DNA of 64,000 nt from the NCBI GenBank assembly GCA_025210775.1, contig JAOARB010000015.1, positions 186,001 through 250,000 on the forward strand. Direction: 5' to 3'. The position numbers and the translations under genes were made by a program. The notes beneath the pieces are model-generated. The model was not told the DNA's origin. It ran no database searches and was given only the letters and a program-made list of their open reading frames with translations. Numbering within the stretch: position 1 is the stretch's first letter; every line of letters starts with the position of its first letter. This document shows, piece by piece, positions 8,609 to 17,192 of the stretch. The DNA is from Prolixibacteraceae bacterium. GTDB taxonomy: Bacteria > Bacteroidota > Bacteroidia > Bacteroidales > Prolixibacteraceae.

Positions 8609-10063
8609 ATGCAAAAGTTAAGTTTACAGCAGAGACTTCTACAAAAGTTGTCTCCCCAACAAATCCAAGTCATCAAACTTCTTGAACTGCCAACAATGCA
8701 ATTGGAGCAGAGAATAAAAAAGGAGCTTGAAGAAAATCCTGTGCTTGAACTCGAAAGGGGAGGTTCTGACGAGGTAGACGATTATAACAATGAATTAAAA
8801 TCAAATACCGATAATGATAACGAAGAATTCTCTGTAGACGACTATCTTAATGAGGAAGATCTTCCAGCATACAAATATCAAGCAAACAACTACTCTTCGG
8901 ACGACAAGGTGCAAGACATGCCTATAACAGAAGGAGCATCATTTCATGAGATTCTAATGGAACAATTAGCACTTCTCGACTTAACTGAAGATGAAATCGT
9001 TCTTGCGGAGAATATTGTAGGTAATATTGATGAAGATGGATATCTACGTAGAGACTTAGAATCAATTATGGATGACCTTCTATTTATGCAGAACATCCAT
9101 ACTGACGAAGATGAACTACAAGAAATTCTTACCAAAATACAAACCTTAGATCCTGCAGGAGTAGCTGCTTCTGATTTACGAGAGTGTCTTCTACTTCAAC
9201 TTAAACGTAAAAACACCAAAGAAGAGTCCATAAGACATGCGATATTAATATTAGAAGACTATTTCGACGAGTTCTCTAAAAAGCATTATGACAAACTAAT
9301 GAAGAAATTAGATCTCGATGATGATGATCTAAAAGAAGCAATTCAGGAGGTCTTACGCTTAAATCCAAAACCAGGAAGTTCTTTTAGTAACAACATCAGT
9401 CGTACAAGTCAAGCAATCATACCTGACTTTATCCTAGAACTCGTTGACGGGGAGCTGATGTTATCTTTAAACCAACGCAATGTTCCTGAACTCAGAGTGA
9501 ACAACACCTACTCTAACATACTCAAAGATTATAAGAATAGTGGCAAAAAAAGCAGTGCGCAACAAAAAGACACCGCTTTATTTGTAAAACAAAAGCTAGA
9601 CTCAGCTAAATGGTTTATTGATGCTGTTCGCCAACGCCAACAAACACTATTACTAGTAATGAACGCCATTATTAGTTATCAGAGAGAATACTTTGTTGAT
9701 GGAGACGAGATAAGGCTTAAACCCATGATTCTAAAAGATATTGCAGACAAAACGGGGTTAGATGTATCCACAATATCAAGGGTGTCTAATAGTAAGTATA
9801 TTCAGACCCATTTCGGGACATTCCAAGTTAAATACTTCTTCTCTGAAGGAATGCAAAAAGATGATGGGGAAGAAGTTTCAACCAGAGAGATCAAGAAGAT
9901 CTTAAAAGACTGTATTGAGAATGAAGATAAGAGAAAGCCTCTTACAGACCAGAAATTATCAGATATACTAAAAGAAAAATCTTACAATATTGCTCGAAGG
10001 ACGGTAGCCAAATATCGTGAACAAATGGGCTATCCAGTTGCAAGACTAAGAAAAGAGATATAA
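8609..10063 (+). CDS. rpoN: RNA polymerase sigma-54 factor
   Basis: This 484-residue alternative sigma factor recognises -24/-12 promoters and needs an AAA+ activator. Region I is at residues 1-50 (LQQRLLQKLSPQQIQVIKLLELPTMQLEQRI with ELEENPVLE). An acidic low-complexity region II follows (about 50-110, many D/E/N), then the core-binding domain and the DNA-binding part. The RpoN box ARRTVAKYRE is intact near the C terminus (after SYNI), and the HTH segment LDVSTISRVSNSKYI is present. It is monocistronic. A candidate target promoter exists in this same window at 58810-58826. No activator gene is in the window. Confidence 0.97.
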   Translation: MQKLSLQQRLLQKLSPQQIQVIKLLELPTMQLEQRIKKELEENPVLELERGGSDEVDDYNNELKSNTDNDNEEFSVDDYLNEEDLPAYKYQANNYSSDDKVQDMPITEGASFHEILMEQLALLDLTEDEIVLAENIVGNIDEDGYLRRDLESIMDDLLFMQNIHTDEDELQEILTKIQTLDPAGVAASDLRECLLLQLKRKNTKEESIRHAILILEDYFDEFSKKHYDKLMKKLDLDDDDLKEAIQEVLRLNPKPGSSFSNNISRTSQAIIPDFILELVDGELMLSLNQRNVPELRVNNTYSNILKDYKNSGKKSSAQQKDTALFVKQKLDSAKWFIDAVRQRQQTLLLVMNAIISYQREYFVDGDEIRLKPMILKDIADKTGLDVSTISRVSNSKYIQTHFGTFQVKYFFSEGMQKDDGEEVSTREIKKILKDCIENEDKRKPLTDQKLSDILKEKSYNIARRTVAKYREQMGYPVARLRKEI

Positions 10064-10094
10064 AAAAAGCAAGATCGAAATGATCTTGCTTTTT
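10064..10094. terminator. terminator between rpoN and the SPOR gene
   Basis: The arms AAAAAGCAAGATC and GATCTTGCTTTTT are perfectly complementary (13 bp) around a 5-nt loop. With A-runs and T-runs at either side it serves both convergent genes. Confidence 0.88.
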
Positions 10095-10108
10095 GCTAAT
10101 ATTATCTA

Positions 10109-10570
10109 TTAATGTGGATCTTTTGTAAAAGCTTTCACTTCTCCCTTTCTTTTAAAAATCCAACAATGTTTAAGTATAGCTTTATCTTCCATTAATTTTG
10201 CCATCTCATTTTCCGCTTGTTTTAGTGATTGGAAAGACTCAATAGCAACCTTAAATTGACCATTCTCATCTTGCATTAGAATAACTGGTTTGTATTCCAT
10301 CTTCTGAAGTTGCTTACTTAAAATTTCAGCGTTACCATAAATATTATAACTTCCTGCAATAATGAAATATCGATCAGATAGAGTTACACCACGGATAACA
10401 ACAGGTTCAGGTTCTTGAACAACCACAACTTCCTCTTTAGGAGTTTCAGGAATAACTTCCACCTCTTCTAAAACAGGAACCTCTTTGGGTACAGTTTTTT
10501 CTACTTTCTCTTTACAACCCCAAAATGTTAGAGAAATTACGATTACGAAAAGCGACAAGGTTCGTTTCAT
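10109..10570 (-). CDS. SPOR-domain lipoprotein
   Basis: This 153-residue protein has a lipoprotein signal ending in the lipobox FWGC (Cys 19). A Pro/Glu/Val-rich linker (about residues 20-60, KEVPVLEEVEVIPETPKEEV) spans to a C-terminal SPOR domain (about 66-140: RYFIIAGSYNIYGNAEILSKQLQ, PVILMQDENGQFKVAIESFQ). SPOR domains bind denuded peptidoglycan strands, often at the division septum. It is convergent with rpoN and shares its terminator; the gap to the upstream response regulator gene is 145 bp, so it may have its own promoter. Confidence 0.85.
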   Translation of the reverse strand: MKRTLSLFVIVISLTFWGCKEKVEKTVPKEVPVLEEVEVIPETPKEEVVVVQEPEPVVIRGVTLSDRYFIIAGSYNIYGNAEILSKQLQKMEYKPVILMQDENGQFKVAIESFQSLKQAENEMAKLMEDKAILKHCWIFKRKGEVKAFTKDPH

Positions 10571-10715
10571 AGCACATTCTTTTAAACTTTACATAGAATG
10601 ATAGGTATCCTACAATAAGCTAACAACTTTCACTAAACAAAAGTTTAAACTTATAAATTACTTCTTTACGTAAAGTAAACAAAAGAATGTGACTAAAAGA
10701 ATGGTAAACAATATG

Positions 10716-11417
10716 TTATTCAACAAATTTATACCCTACACCTTTTAAAGTTTTGATATGATCACTACCAATCTTTTCTCTCAATTTACGGATATGAACA
10801 TCAATGGTACGATCACCAACAATCACATTGTCACCCCATACTGTATTATAAATCTCCTCACGAGTAAAAACTTTCCCTGATTTTGACACCAACAAAGAAA
10901 GAAGTTCAAACTCTTTACGAGGAAGAATCATCTCTTTGCTATCCTTAATAAGTAGATATTTCTCTTTATCAATAATCAAATCACTGATTTTCAAAATATT
11001 CTTATCTTCCACCGGTTCGGCAATATGTGAATCGTGTCGCTTCAAAAGAGCCTTAACACGGCTGATTAGCACTTTCGGACGAATAGGCTTAGTGATATAA
11101 TCATCTGCTCCTGCTTCGAAACCTGCAATTTGAGAATAATCCTCTCCACGAGCAGTTAAGAAAGCAATAATACATCCTTTTAAAGATGGAATTTTACGTA
11201 TCTCTTCACATGCAACAATACCATCCATTTCAGGCATCATAACATCTAAAATAATTAGATGAGGACTATATTTAGTTGCCTGTTGAATGGCCTCTTCTCC
11301 GTTTCTAGCCGTATAGACATTAAACCCTTCTCTTCTTAGGTTATAACTAATAAATTCCAGAATATCCTCCTCGTCATCCACAAGCAGAATGGTGTATTTA
11401 CTGTAATCTTCGCTCAT
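10716..11417 (-). CDS. OmpR/PhoB-family response regulator
   Basis: The 233 residues comprise an N-terminal receiver (about 1-125) with acidic DDEED at 14-18, phospho-acceptor Asp58 in LIILDVMMP, switch Thr in AFLTARGED and Lys in DDYITKPIRP. A C-terminal winged-helix (about 140-233) contains GDRTIDVHIRKLREKIG and the closing LKGVGYKF. It is encoded 59 bp downstream of its presumed partner histidine kinase. Because the pair is divergent from a phosphate transporter with a PHO-type box between, it is most simply the PhoB counterpart, but this is context-based; RprY-like regulators look similar. Confidence 0.88.
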   Translation of the reverse strand: MSEDYSKYTILLVDDEEDILEFISYNLRREGFNVYTARNGEEAIQQATKYSPHLIILDVMMPEMDGIVACEEIRKIPSLKGCIIAFLTARGEDYSQIAGFEAGADDYITKPIRPKVLISRVKALLKRHDSHIAEPVEDKNILKISDLIIDKEKYLLIKDSKEMILPRKEFELLSLLVSKSGKVFTREEIYNTVWGDNVIVGDRTIDVHIRKLREKIGSDHIKTLKGVGYKFVE

Positions 11418-11476
11418 TTTATTATAATTTAGGATGTAATCAAATATACGTAAAAAAGATGATTATCTTCTTAATA

Positions 11477-12532
11477 TCATTTCTCTAAAGTAAAAGTAAA
11501 GGTGCTTCCCTTATCTAATACACTCTTTACCTGAACAGACTGGTTATGAGCCTCTAGAATATGCTTCACGATGGCCAAACCTAAACCAGTTCCTCCCTCT
11601 TTTCTAGAACGACTTTTATCAATTCTGTAAAAACGCTCAAAAACACGGTGGACATGATCATTTTCGATACCAACCCCATTATCGGTAATTTCAACCATAA
11701 TATGATCCATCATATCATAGAATCCAACCTTAACGAATCCTCCTTTAGAACCATATTTAACCCCATTACCAATAAGGTTTCTCAGTACATCAAAAATCTT
11801 CATTCTATCTGCATATACAAAAATAGGCTTATCAAAAACCTTACCGAAACGAAGGACAAGATCTCTTTCAGCTGCTTCACGCTCCTCAAGATCAAAGACC
11901 TCTTGCGTAAGCTTTACAATATCAAAACGTGTCTTATTTAATTTAAGTTCACCAGATTCAAGTTTTGTGATAGACTCTAGGTCATCCACAATGGATATCA
12001 TTCGATCCACACTTTTTTCGGTTCTCTCGAGATACAATTTATTAATCTTAGGATCATCCATACCTCCATCTAACAAAGTTAAAACATAGCCTTGTATATT
12101 AAAGATCGGAGTACGCAACTCATGAGACACATTTCCAATATAATCTTTTCGATATTTTTCAAGTCCCTTTAATCTCTCAATCTCAGCCATTTTTAGATGA
12201 GACCACTCTTCCACTTCTTTATGAACTTCGTTAATAAGGTCCAATGAGTTATTAAGTTTCTGATGCTTCTTTTTCCCTGAAAGAGGAATCGATCTTACTA
12301 TTTTGTAAATCGGTTTCAACTTATCGTAGACTAAACTGTTTAAGATATAATTAACAATGAGTATGGTCACAACAAACAGTATAGGTACAGAAATACAGAC
12401 AAACCACAATTTATGATAAACAAAATTAATCGTTAGGAAAACCACAAATATTAAGGTTAAAGCCAAGGACATATAGACAGATAAACTTTTTAACGTATAG
12501 GATTTCATATAGTTATATACTTTTTTAAACAA
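11477..12532 (-). CDS. sensor histidine kinase, PhoR-like
   Basis: This 351-residue membrane kinase has two transmembrane helices near the N terminus (about residues 17-36 and 42-66) separated by only a few residues, so it has no periplasmic sensor domain. A short linker leads to the HisKA domain with the H-box YIGNVSHELRTPIF, then the HATPase domain with N box (NLIGNGVKYG), G1 (DNGVGI) and G2 (GGTGLGLAIVKHILE). The lack of a sensory loop is typical of PhoR, which senses through the phosphate transporter and PhoU. The neighbouring PiT transporter carrying a PhoU-like domain fits that arrangement (inference). Confidence 0.87.
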   Translation of the reverse strand: MFKKVYNYMKSYTLKSLSVYMSLALTLIFVVFLTINFVYHKLWFVCISVPILFVVTILIVNYILNSLVYDKLKPIYKIVRSIPLSGKKKHQKLNNSLDLINEVHKEVEEWSHLKMAEIERLKGLEKYRKDYIGNVSHELRTPIFNIQGYVLTLLDGGMDDPKINKLYLERTEKSVDRMISIVDDLESITKLESGELKLNKTRFDIVKLTQEVFDLEEREAAERDLVLRFGKVFDKPIFVYADRMKIFDVLRNLIGNGVKYGSKGGFVKVGFYDMMDHIMVEITDNGVGIENDHVHRVFERFYRIDKSRSRKEGGTGLGLAIVKHILEAHNQSVQVKSVLDKGSTFTFTLEK

Positions 12533-12580
12533 CTAACTAACATTCCAAAGATCAGCAAAAAAATTTAAGAAACAGACGGG

Positions 12581-12637
12581 TTAACCTAAACTTAACAAAC
12601 CCGAAATCACTAACAATTTTATCAAATTCAGTTAACA
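12581..12637. promoter_or_regulatory. candidate PHO-type operator between kinase and phosphate transporter
   Basis: TTAACC (12581-12586) and TTAACA (12592-12597) are spaced 11 bp apart, like the TTAACA-N5-TTAACA repeats bound by PhoP of Bacillus. CTAACA (12610-12615) and TTAACA (12632-12637) continue at a separation of 22 bp, two helical turns. The cluster lies 49 bp before the kinase gene and about 70-125 bp before the PiT gene, so it could control both directions. Confidence 0.45.
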
Positions 12638-12704
12638 TTCAAGTAATTTCAAATCAAGTAATTGCAGTCATAAAATCAAAAAACCAAAAATTAATCATTT
12701 ATTC

Positions 12705-14939
12705 ATGGAAACGTTTTATTTAACGCTAGTCATAATTCTTTTTGCATTAGCAATATCCGACCTTATCGTTGGAGTAAGTAATGACGCAGTAAACTTCCTA
12801 AATTCTGCGATTGGATCAAAAGCAGCACCAAAATGGGCAATTTTTGCCGTTGCCAGTTTAGGAGTGCTTGTCGGTGCCACATTCTCTAGTGGAATGATGG
12901 AAGTCGCAAGAAAAGGAATTATGAACCCCGACATGTTCATGTTCAATGAGATCATGATCATCTTTGTCACCGTAATGATTACAGATATCATACTACTTGA
13001 TGTCTTTAACTCATTAGGACTACCGACATCCACGACAGTTTCAATCGTATTTGAACTATTAGGATCTTCCGTTGCAGTAGCCTTGGTTAAAATATCTAGA
13101 GTTGGAGAGTCTATTACAGATCTTCATCAATACATTAATACAGACAAAGCCCTGGCCATCATCTTTGGTATCCTCTTTTCTGTAGTTATCGCTTTTACAA
13201 TTGGTGCACTAGTACAATGGATAACACGTTTGATATTCACCTTTAAATTTGATAAAAAGATTAAATATTACGGATCATTGTTTGGAGGATTTTGTTTGGC
13301 TTTCATCACCTACTTTATACTTATTAAAGGAGCAAAAGGAGCTTCATGGATCTCACCAGAACATGTAAAATATATCAAAACACATACGACTACTATTATT
13401 GGTATCTGTTTTGTCTTTAGTACCGTTTTCCTTCAGGTTATCTCTATGATATTTAAGAAAGTAAATATTCTTAAAGTAGTAGTAATGATTGGTACTTTTG
13501 CGCTTGCAATGGCATTTGCTGGTAATGACCTTGTGAACTTTATCGGTGTTCCATTAGCAGGATTTGAATCATTTAATGAATGGAAAGCTTCAGGTCTAGC
13601 ACCAGATGCAATGTCTATGGACATCCTTAACGCACCTGTAAAAACAGAAACATATATGCTTCTTATTGCAGGTATCATTATGATTGTCACATTGATCAAC
13701 TCTAAAAAAGCAAAAAGAGTAATCGCTACATCATTGAATCTGTCAAACCAAGGCGAATCAGAAGAACGTTTTGAATCTTCTGCAATGTCTAGAGCAATTG
13801 TAAGATCATCTATCTCTCTATCTCAAGGACTAGGTAAAGTAGTAGCTAACGGTATCAAAGAAAGAGTTCATAAACGTTTCCAAAAGCCAGAAAAGACTGA
13901 CGAAGAGACTTCTTTTGATTTGATTCGTGCTTCTGTAAACCTTGTGGTTGCAAGTATCTTAATCTCTATTGGTACATCATACAAACTTCCACTATCAACA
14001 ACCTATGTTACATTTATGGTTGCTATGGGTACTTCTTTAGCAGACAAAGCATGGGATAGAGAATCGGCTGTATATCGTATATCTGGTGTATTTACGGTTA
14101 TTGGTGGATGGTTCTTGACTGCATTGGTTGCATTCACATCTGCAGCATTAATAGGAACAACTATAAGTATCGGTGGAAAGATCTTCGTTTTTGTATTCCT
14201 TGCATTAGCCGTTTTCTTGGTGTTCAAATCAACATTTAAGAACAAAGTTAATGAGCTTGATGAAGAAGAAGAAGATCTAATTGAGCCTATTCTTGAGACG
14301 ACCAAAGTACTAGAGAAAAGTAAACAACGTGTTACAAACTCTGTTCTTATTAGTTCAAAAGGATATTTTGTTGCCTTAGAAAGCTTCTTAAATGAAGATC
14401 GTAAACATATCAAAGAGATCCTTGAAGAAGTAGAGTACCTAAACAGAAAAACGAAAAAGTGGAAGAATAACGTTAATAGTGTCGTTCTTAGACTTCAAGC
14501 AGATTCTGTTGAAACAGGTCACTATTACGTTCAGATTGTGGATTACTTAAGAGAATTAGCTCACTCTTTAAACTATATCATCAATCCGCTATATGAGCAT
14601 ATAAGCAACAATCATCGTCCATTTATTGATGTACAGAACAAAGAGTTAACTCAATTAATTCATAAAGTACAAGAGTTCTATAACAAGTCTATCCACATCA
14701 TCAAAGAGGAGAGATTTGACAAGATTGAAGAACTTATCAACGAAAGAACAGAAATTGTTGAATTCATGTCTGAACTTGAAAAACTTCAAATCAAGCGTAT
14801 CAAGAATAAAGAAGTGAACACAAGAAACTCTGTATTATTCTTTAATGTTCTGTCTGAAACAAAGAATCATCTATTCCATTCAGTTAACATTTCAAAAGCA
14901 TATAGAGACTTCGTTCTTCACTCGAAAGAATCAATTTAA
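12705..14939 (+). CDS. PiT-family inorganic phosphate transporter with C-terminal PhoU-like domain
   Basis: The 744 residues start with a PiT permease: the signature GVSNDAVNFLNSAIGSKAA lies at about residues 23-41 and its internal duplicate, AFAGNDLVNFIGVPLAG, in the second half, with ten or more hydrophobic helices up to about residue 505. After an acidic linker (NELDEEEEDL), residues 524-744 are all-helical and resemble PhoU, which normally is a separate peripheral protein. This fusion probably couples phosphate flux to the adjacent PhoR/PhoB-like pair. The gene is divergent from the kinase gene and ends at the UUCG-loop terminator at 14980-15010. Low-affinity phosphate (or metal-phosphate) symport is expected from the family. 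Confidence 0.93.
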   Translation: METFYLTLVIILFALAISDLIVGVSNDAVNFLNSAIGSKAAPKWAIFAVASLGVLVGATFSSGMMEVARKGIMNPDMFMFNEIMIIFVTVMITDIILLDVFNSLGLPTSTTVSIVFELLGSSVAVALVKISRVGESITDLHQYINTDKALAIIFGILFSVVIAFTIGALVQWITRLIFTFKFDKKIKYYGSLFGGFCLAFITYFILIKGAKGASWISPEHVKYIKTHTTTIIGICFVFSTVFLQVISMIFKKVNILKVVVMIGTFALAMAFAGNDLVNFIGVPLAGFESFNEWKASGLAPDAMSMDILNAPVKTETYMLLIAGIIMIVTLINSKKAKRVIATSLNLSNQGESEERFESSAMSRAIVRSSISLSQGLGKVVANGIKERVHKRFQKPEKTDEETSFDLIRASVNLVVASILISIGTSYKLPLSTTYVTFMVAMGTSLADKAWDRESAVYRISGVFTVIGGWFLTALVAFTSAALIGTTISIGGKIFVFVFLALAVFLVFKSTFKNKVNELDEEEEDLIEPILETTKVLEKSKQRVTNSVLISSKGYFVALESFLNEDRKHIKEILEEVEYLNRKTKKWKNNVNSVVLRLQADSVETGHYYVQIVDYLRELAHSLNYIINPLYEHISNNHRPFIDVQNKELTQLIHKVQEFYNKSIHIIKEERFDKIEELINERTEIVEFMSELEKLQIKRIKNKEVNTRNSVLFFNVLSETKNHLFHSVNISKAYRDFVLHSKESI

Positions 14940-14979
14940 GTCTTATAGACGACAATACATTGATTGGATAATAAAACTC

Positions 14980-15010
14980 AAGGCTATCTCTTCGGAGGTA
15001 GCCTTTTTTA
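14980..15010 (+). terminator. terminator after the phosphate transporter gene
   Basis: An 11-bp stem (AAGGCTATCTC paired with GAGGTAGCCTT, one G-U) is closed by a stable UUCG tetraloop and followed by six T residues. Confidence 0.92.
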
Positions 15011-15152
15011 TTTCTTGTATTCGAACCATACTTACACCTCCACAATCACGACAACAGAGGAGTATAATGAAGTAAAATAAGGGGGAGTACATTTACAAAA
15101 ATGAGATAATCAACCCCTCTATTTCTGTATAAATATTTACAAAAAAGATACT
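15011..15152. other. intergenic, left flank of repeat element 1
   Basis: I see no gene or clear signal here. The gap between the PiT terminator (15010) and the Crp/Fnr terminator (15445) is otherwise occupied only by the palindromic repeat element at 15153-15320 and about 120 bp of AT-rich sequence after it. Confidence 0.4.
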
Positions 15153-15320
15153 GGATTGAAAGGTACTTCCTTCATGGTTTGTCCATGGTTTGTCCATGGT
15201 TTGTCCATGGTTGCTCCATGGTTGCTCCATGGTTGCTCCATCGAAAACCCCCAAATCGATGGACAAACCATGGACGAACCATGGAGGAACCATGGACAAA
15301 CCCAGTATCAATCCTATTTG
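15153..15320. repeat. palindromic element with 11-bp tandem units, copy 1
   Basis: The left arm (15171-15236) is six 11-bp units of the form TCCATGGTTNN (first one TTCATGG): three ending TG, then three ending GC. Each is in exact 11-bp register. A core unit TCCATCGAAAA, a C5 centre, and its inverted partner (15253-15263) form the axis; the right arm (15264-15296) has three inverted units, then CAAACCC. The outer ends GGATTGAAAGG and, inverted, GGATTGATACTGGG resemble terminal inverted repeats. A homologous copy lies at 32424-32558. No ORF in it is credible; NcoI-like CCATGG palindromes make it self-complementary at several scales. Confidence 0.93.
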
Positions 15321-15444
15321 ATTCGCAACAGAAATAGGGAATGTAAGTGAAAAGTAGATCCTCTTTATCTACATCTTTATAAAAACAGAATATTAATACA
15401 TAATATAATTTATAAAGATATATAGTAACAATACTATATAAATC

Positions 15445-15478
15445 AAAAAGGCTATTCCCCATAAGGAACAGCCTTTTA
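15445..15478 (-). terminator. terminator of the Crp/Fnr gene
   Basis: On the minus strand AAAAGGCT-GTTCC pairs with GGAATAGCCTTTT (one mismatch in the stem), followed by a short T-run. It lies 25 bp after the stop codon at 15503. Confidence 0.75.
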
Positions 15479-15502
15479 AATAAATATGAAAGTAAAAATA
15501 AA

Positions 15503-16201
15503 TTACATATTTGCGATACGTGTAAGTCTAGGAAGATTAACAAACTTAATTTCTCTACCTTTAATCTCAATAATACGATCATGCTTAAATTCAGACAATA
15601 AGCGTATTACTGATTCTGTAGCAGTACCCACCATATTGGCGATCTCTTCACGAGTTAGAGAAACCTGTAGGATATCGTTTTTATCTACACCAAACTTATC
15701 ACGTAACATTATAAGCACTTCCGCAACTCTCTCACGAACAGTCTTATGAGCAATATCTGTGATATAATTATTTGCGTCTTTAAGTTCTTTACAAACCACT
15801 TGAAGCGTATTTAAAGTAAAACGATGATTTGTAGAAAGAATAGAAGTTAAGGTATTATAAGGGACATGAACCAATACAGCCTGCTCAATAACTTTAGCAG
15901 TAGTACAAGCACCTTCTTTACTTAACAATGAACGATAAGCAATAATGTCTCCTTTAGTAACGAATCGGATTATTTGCTCCTTACCATCACTACCTGTTTT
16001 TATAATTTTTAGTACACCACTCATGATGCAATAAAAGCCAGTTAAACGTTTTCCTTCATGATATACAACATCACCTTTTTTATACTGACTTGTTGACTTT
16101 TCATTATCTAACAACTTTAATTCATCAGGGGTCAATGACTTAAAAAAGTTAAATGTAGACAAATCATACTCTTCTTGGAGGGGGTGAATATAATTCTTCA
16201 T
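15503..16201 (-). CDS. Crp/Fnr-family transcription regulator
   Basis: About 232 residues from the MKNYIHPL start at 16201 (an ATG at 16210 adds three). The N-terminal half is a cyclic-nucleotide-binding-type beta roll (YKKGDVVYHEGKRLTGFYCIMSGVLKIIKTGSDGKEQIIRF), followed by the dimer helix and a C-terminal Crp-type winged helix with recognition segment LTREEIANMVGTATESVIRLLSEFKHDRIIEIKGREIKF. No N-terminal Cys cluster is present, so oxygen sensing through an FeS cluster as in Fnr is unlikely. The divergent gap to the pterin operon contains three TGTTWTATAAYA motifs that could be its operators (inference). Confidence 0.9.
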   Translation of the reverse strand: MKNYIHPLQEEYDLSTFNFFKSLTPDELKLLDNEKSTSQYKKGDVVYHEGKRLTGFYCIMSGVLKIIKTGSDGKEQIIRFVTKGDIIAYRSLLSKEGACTTAKVIEQAVLVHVPYNTLTSILSTNHRFTLNTLQVVCKELKDANNYITDIAHKTVRERVAEVLIMLRDKFGVDKNDILQVSLTREEIANMVGTATESVIRLLSEFKHDRIIEIKGREIKFVNLPRLTRIANM

Positions 16202-16312
16202 AGTAAGCATTAGTTTTATTGGATCATTAGATATGGTGGTAAAAGTATAATAAAAGGATGGAGAAAAAAAACGTTGCTAGGATGAAATAACTGTTTATTT
16301 ATAAGATATTTA

Positions 16313-16423
16313 CTGTTATATAACACCCTTTTTTTTAACATGTGTTTTATAACAGAATGTCGAATATCTATGAATTTTATCATTAGGTAAGAACTTTCAT
16401 GTTATGTCCATTGTTTTATAATA
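16313..16423. promoter_or_regulatory. cluster of TGTTWTATAACA palindromic motifs
   Basis: TGTTATATAACA (16314-16325, perfect palindrome) and TGTTTTATAACA (16343-16354) lie within a 14-nt inverted repeat, and TGTTTTATAATA follows at 16412-16423. The region separates the Crp/Fnr gene from the divergent pterin operon. The 15-mer ATGTGTTTTATAACA (16340-16354) recurs exactly at 58578-58592 in another regulatory gap, which supports a shared DNA-binding protein. Confidence 0.45.
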
Positions 16424-16452
16424 AGAAAAGAGACATAATAAGACATTTTGAT

Positions 16453-17175
16453 ATGCATAAGCTTGCTTTAGTAACAGGAAGTAGTAGACGAATAGGTCGT
16501 GAGATATGTTTAAAATTAGCCTCAGATGATTATTCGTTGATTTTACACTATTGTAAAGATCAACAAGGAGTAGATTTATTAAAGAATGAACTAATAGAGA
16601 CATACCCTAATCTGCAATTTTTCACTTTTCAGGGTGATTTACGTTCTTCGACTTTCGTTGAAGAGTTATCCAGATATTGTCTTGACAGATATTTGATCGT
16701 AAACCTTGTAATACATAATGCATCCATATTTGAAACAGACAACTTATCATCTATAACTTATAATACGCTTCAAGAAAACTTCAGTGTTCATCTTTTTCAA
16801 CCATTGTTAATAACCAAGTGGTTCTCGAAACAAGCATCAGAAGGTCAAATCATTACCATTCTCGACCAAGCAATATCTTCTAATAAGAGTAATTATTGGT
16901 CATATATCTTATCAAAGAAATCATTATTGGATGCAACCAAAATGGTTGCAATAGAATTGGCCCCTAAAATTCGGGTAAATACCATATTACCAGGTATGAT
17001 CTTACCATCAAAACATGGCACTCCAGATGAATTTCACAAAGCAGTGGAACAAACGCCATTAAAAAAAGCACCGGGTATGAATTCAATATTGGGCACTATA
17101 GATTATTTACTTAGTAATGAATGGGCCACAGGACAGATGATATATTGCGACAGTGGAGAACATTGGAACATGTAA
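16453..17175 (+). CDS. SDR-family pteridine/dihydrofolate reductase (FolM/PTR1-like)
   Basis: The start is set at MHKLALVTGSSRRIG (16453), about 240 residues; an upstream in-frame ATG at 16399 would put 18 non-homologous residues before the Rossmann strand. The nucleotide-binding motif TGSSRRIG has the Arg of pteridine reductases (TGxxxRxG) instead of the usual TGxxxGIG. HNASIF replaces NNAG, and the catalytic Tyr-x3-Lys is YILSKKS. The C-terminal TGQMIYCDSGEHW ends like other SDRs. It is directly followed by folB (17 bp) and folK, so reduction of dihydropterin or dihydrofolate in the folate pathway is the best reading. Confidence 0.8.
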   Translation: MHKLALVTGSSRRIGREICLKLASDDYSLILHYCKDQQGVDLLKNELIETYPNLQFFTFQGDLRSSTFVEELSRYCLDRYLIVNLVIHNASIFETDNLSSITYNTLQENFSVHLFQPLLITKWFSKQASEGQIITILDQAISSNKSNYWSYILSKKSLLDATKMVAIELAPKIRVNTILPGMILPSKHGTPDEFHKAVEQTPLKKAPGMNSILGTIDYLLSNEWATGQMIYCDSGEHWNM

Positions 17176-17192
17176 TAATAATAACACAGATA

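Noticed and set aside
12716..13033. Long open frame antisense to the PiT transporter N terminus
   Set aside because: It is a shadow of the membrane-protein codons on the other strand; the product has no domain and the plus-strand gene is unambiguous.
14003..14413. 136-codon open frame antisense to the PiT/PhoU junction
   Set aside because: It is the complement of an acidic coding stretch that yields poly-Ser; no independent support.
15156..15582. Open frames in both strands across repeat element 1 (products rich in Met-Val-Cys-Pro-Trp)
   Set aside because: They arise from the 11-bp repeat being open in several frames; the frames are mutually overlapping on both strands, and the left-arm difference between copies (6 against 3 units) would change product length arbitrarily.
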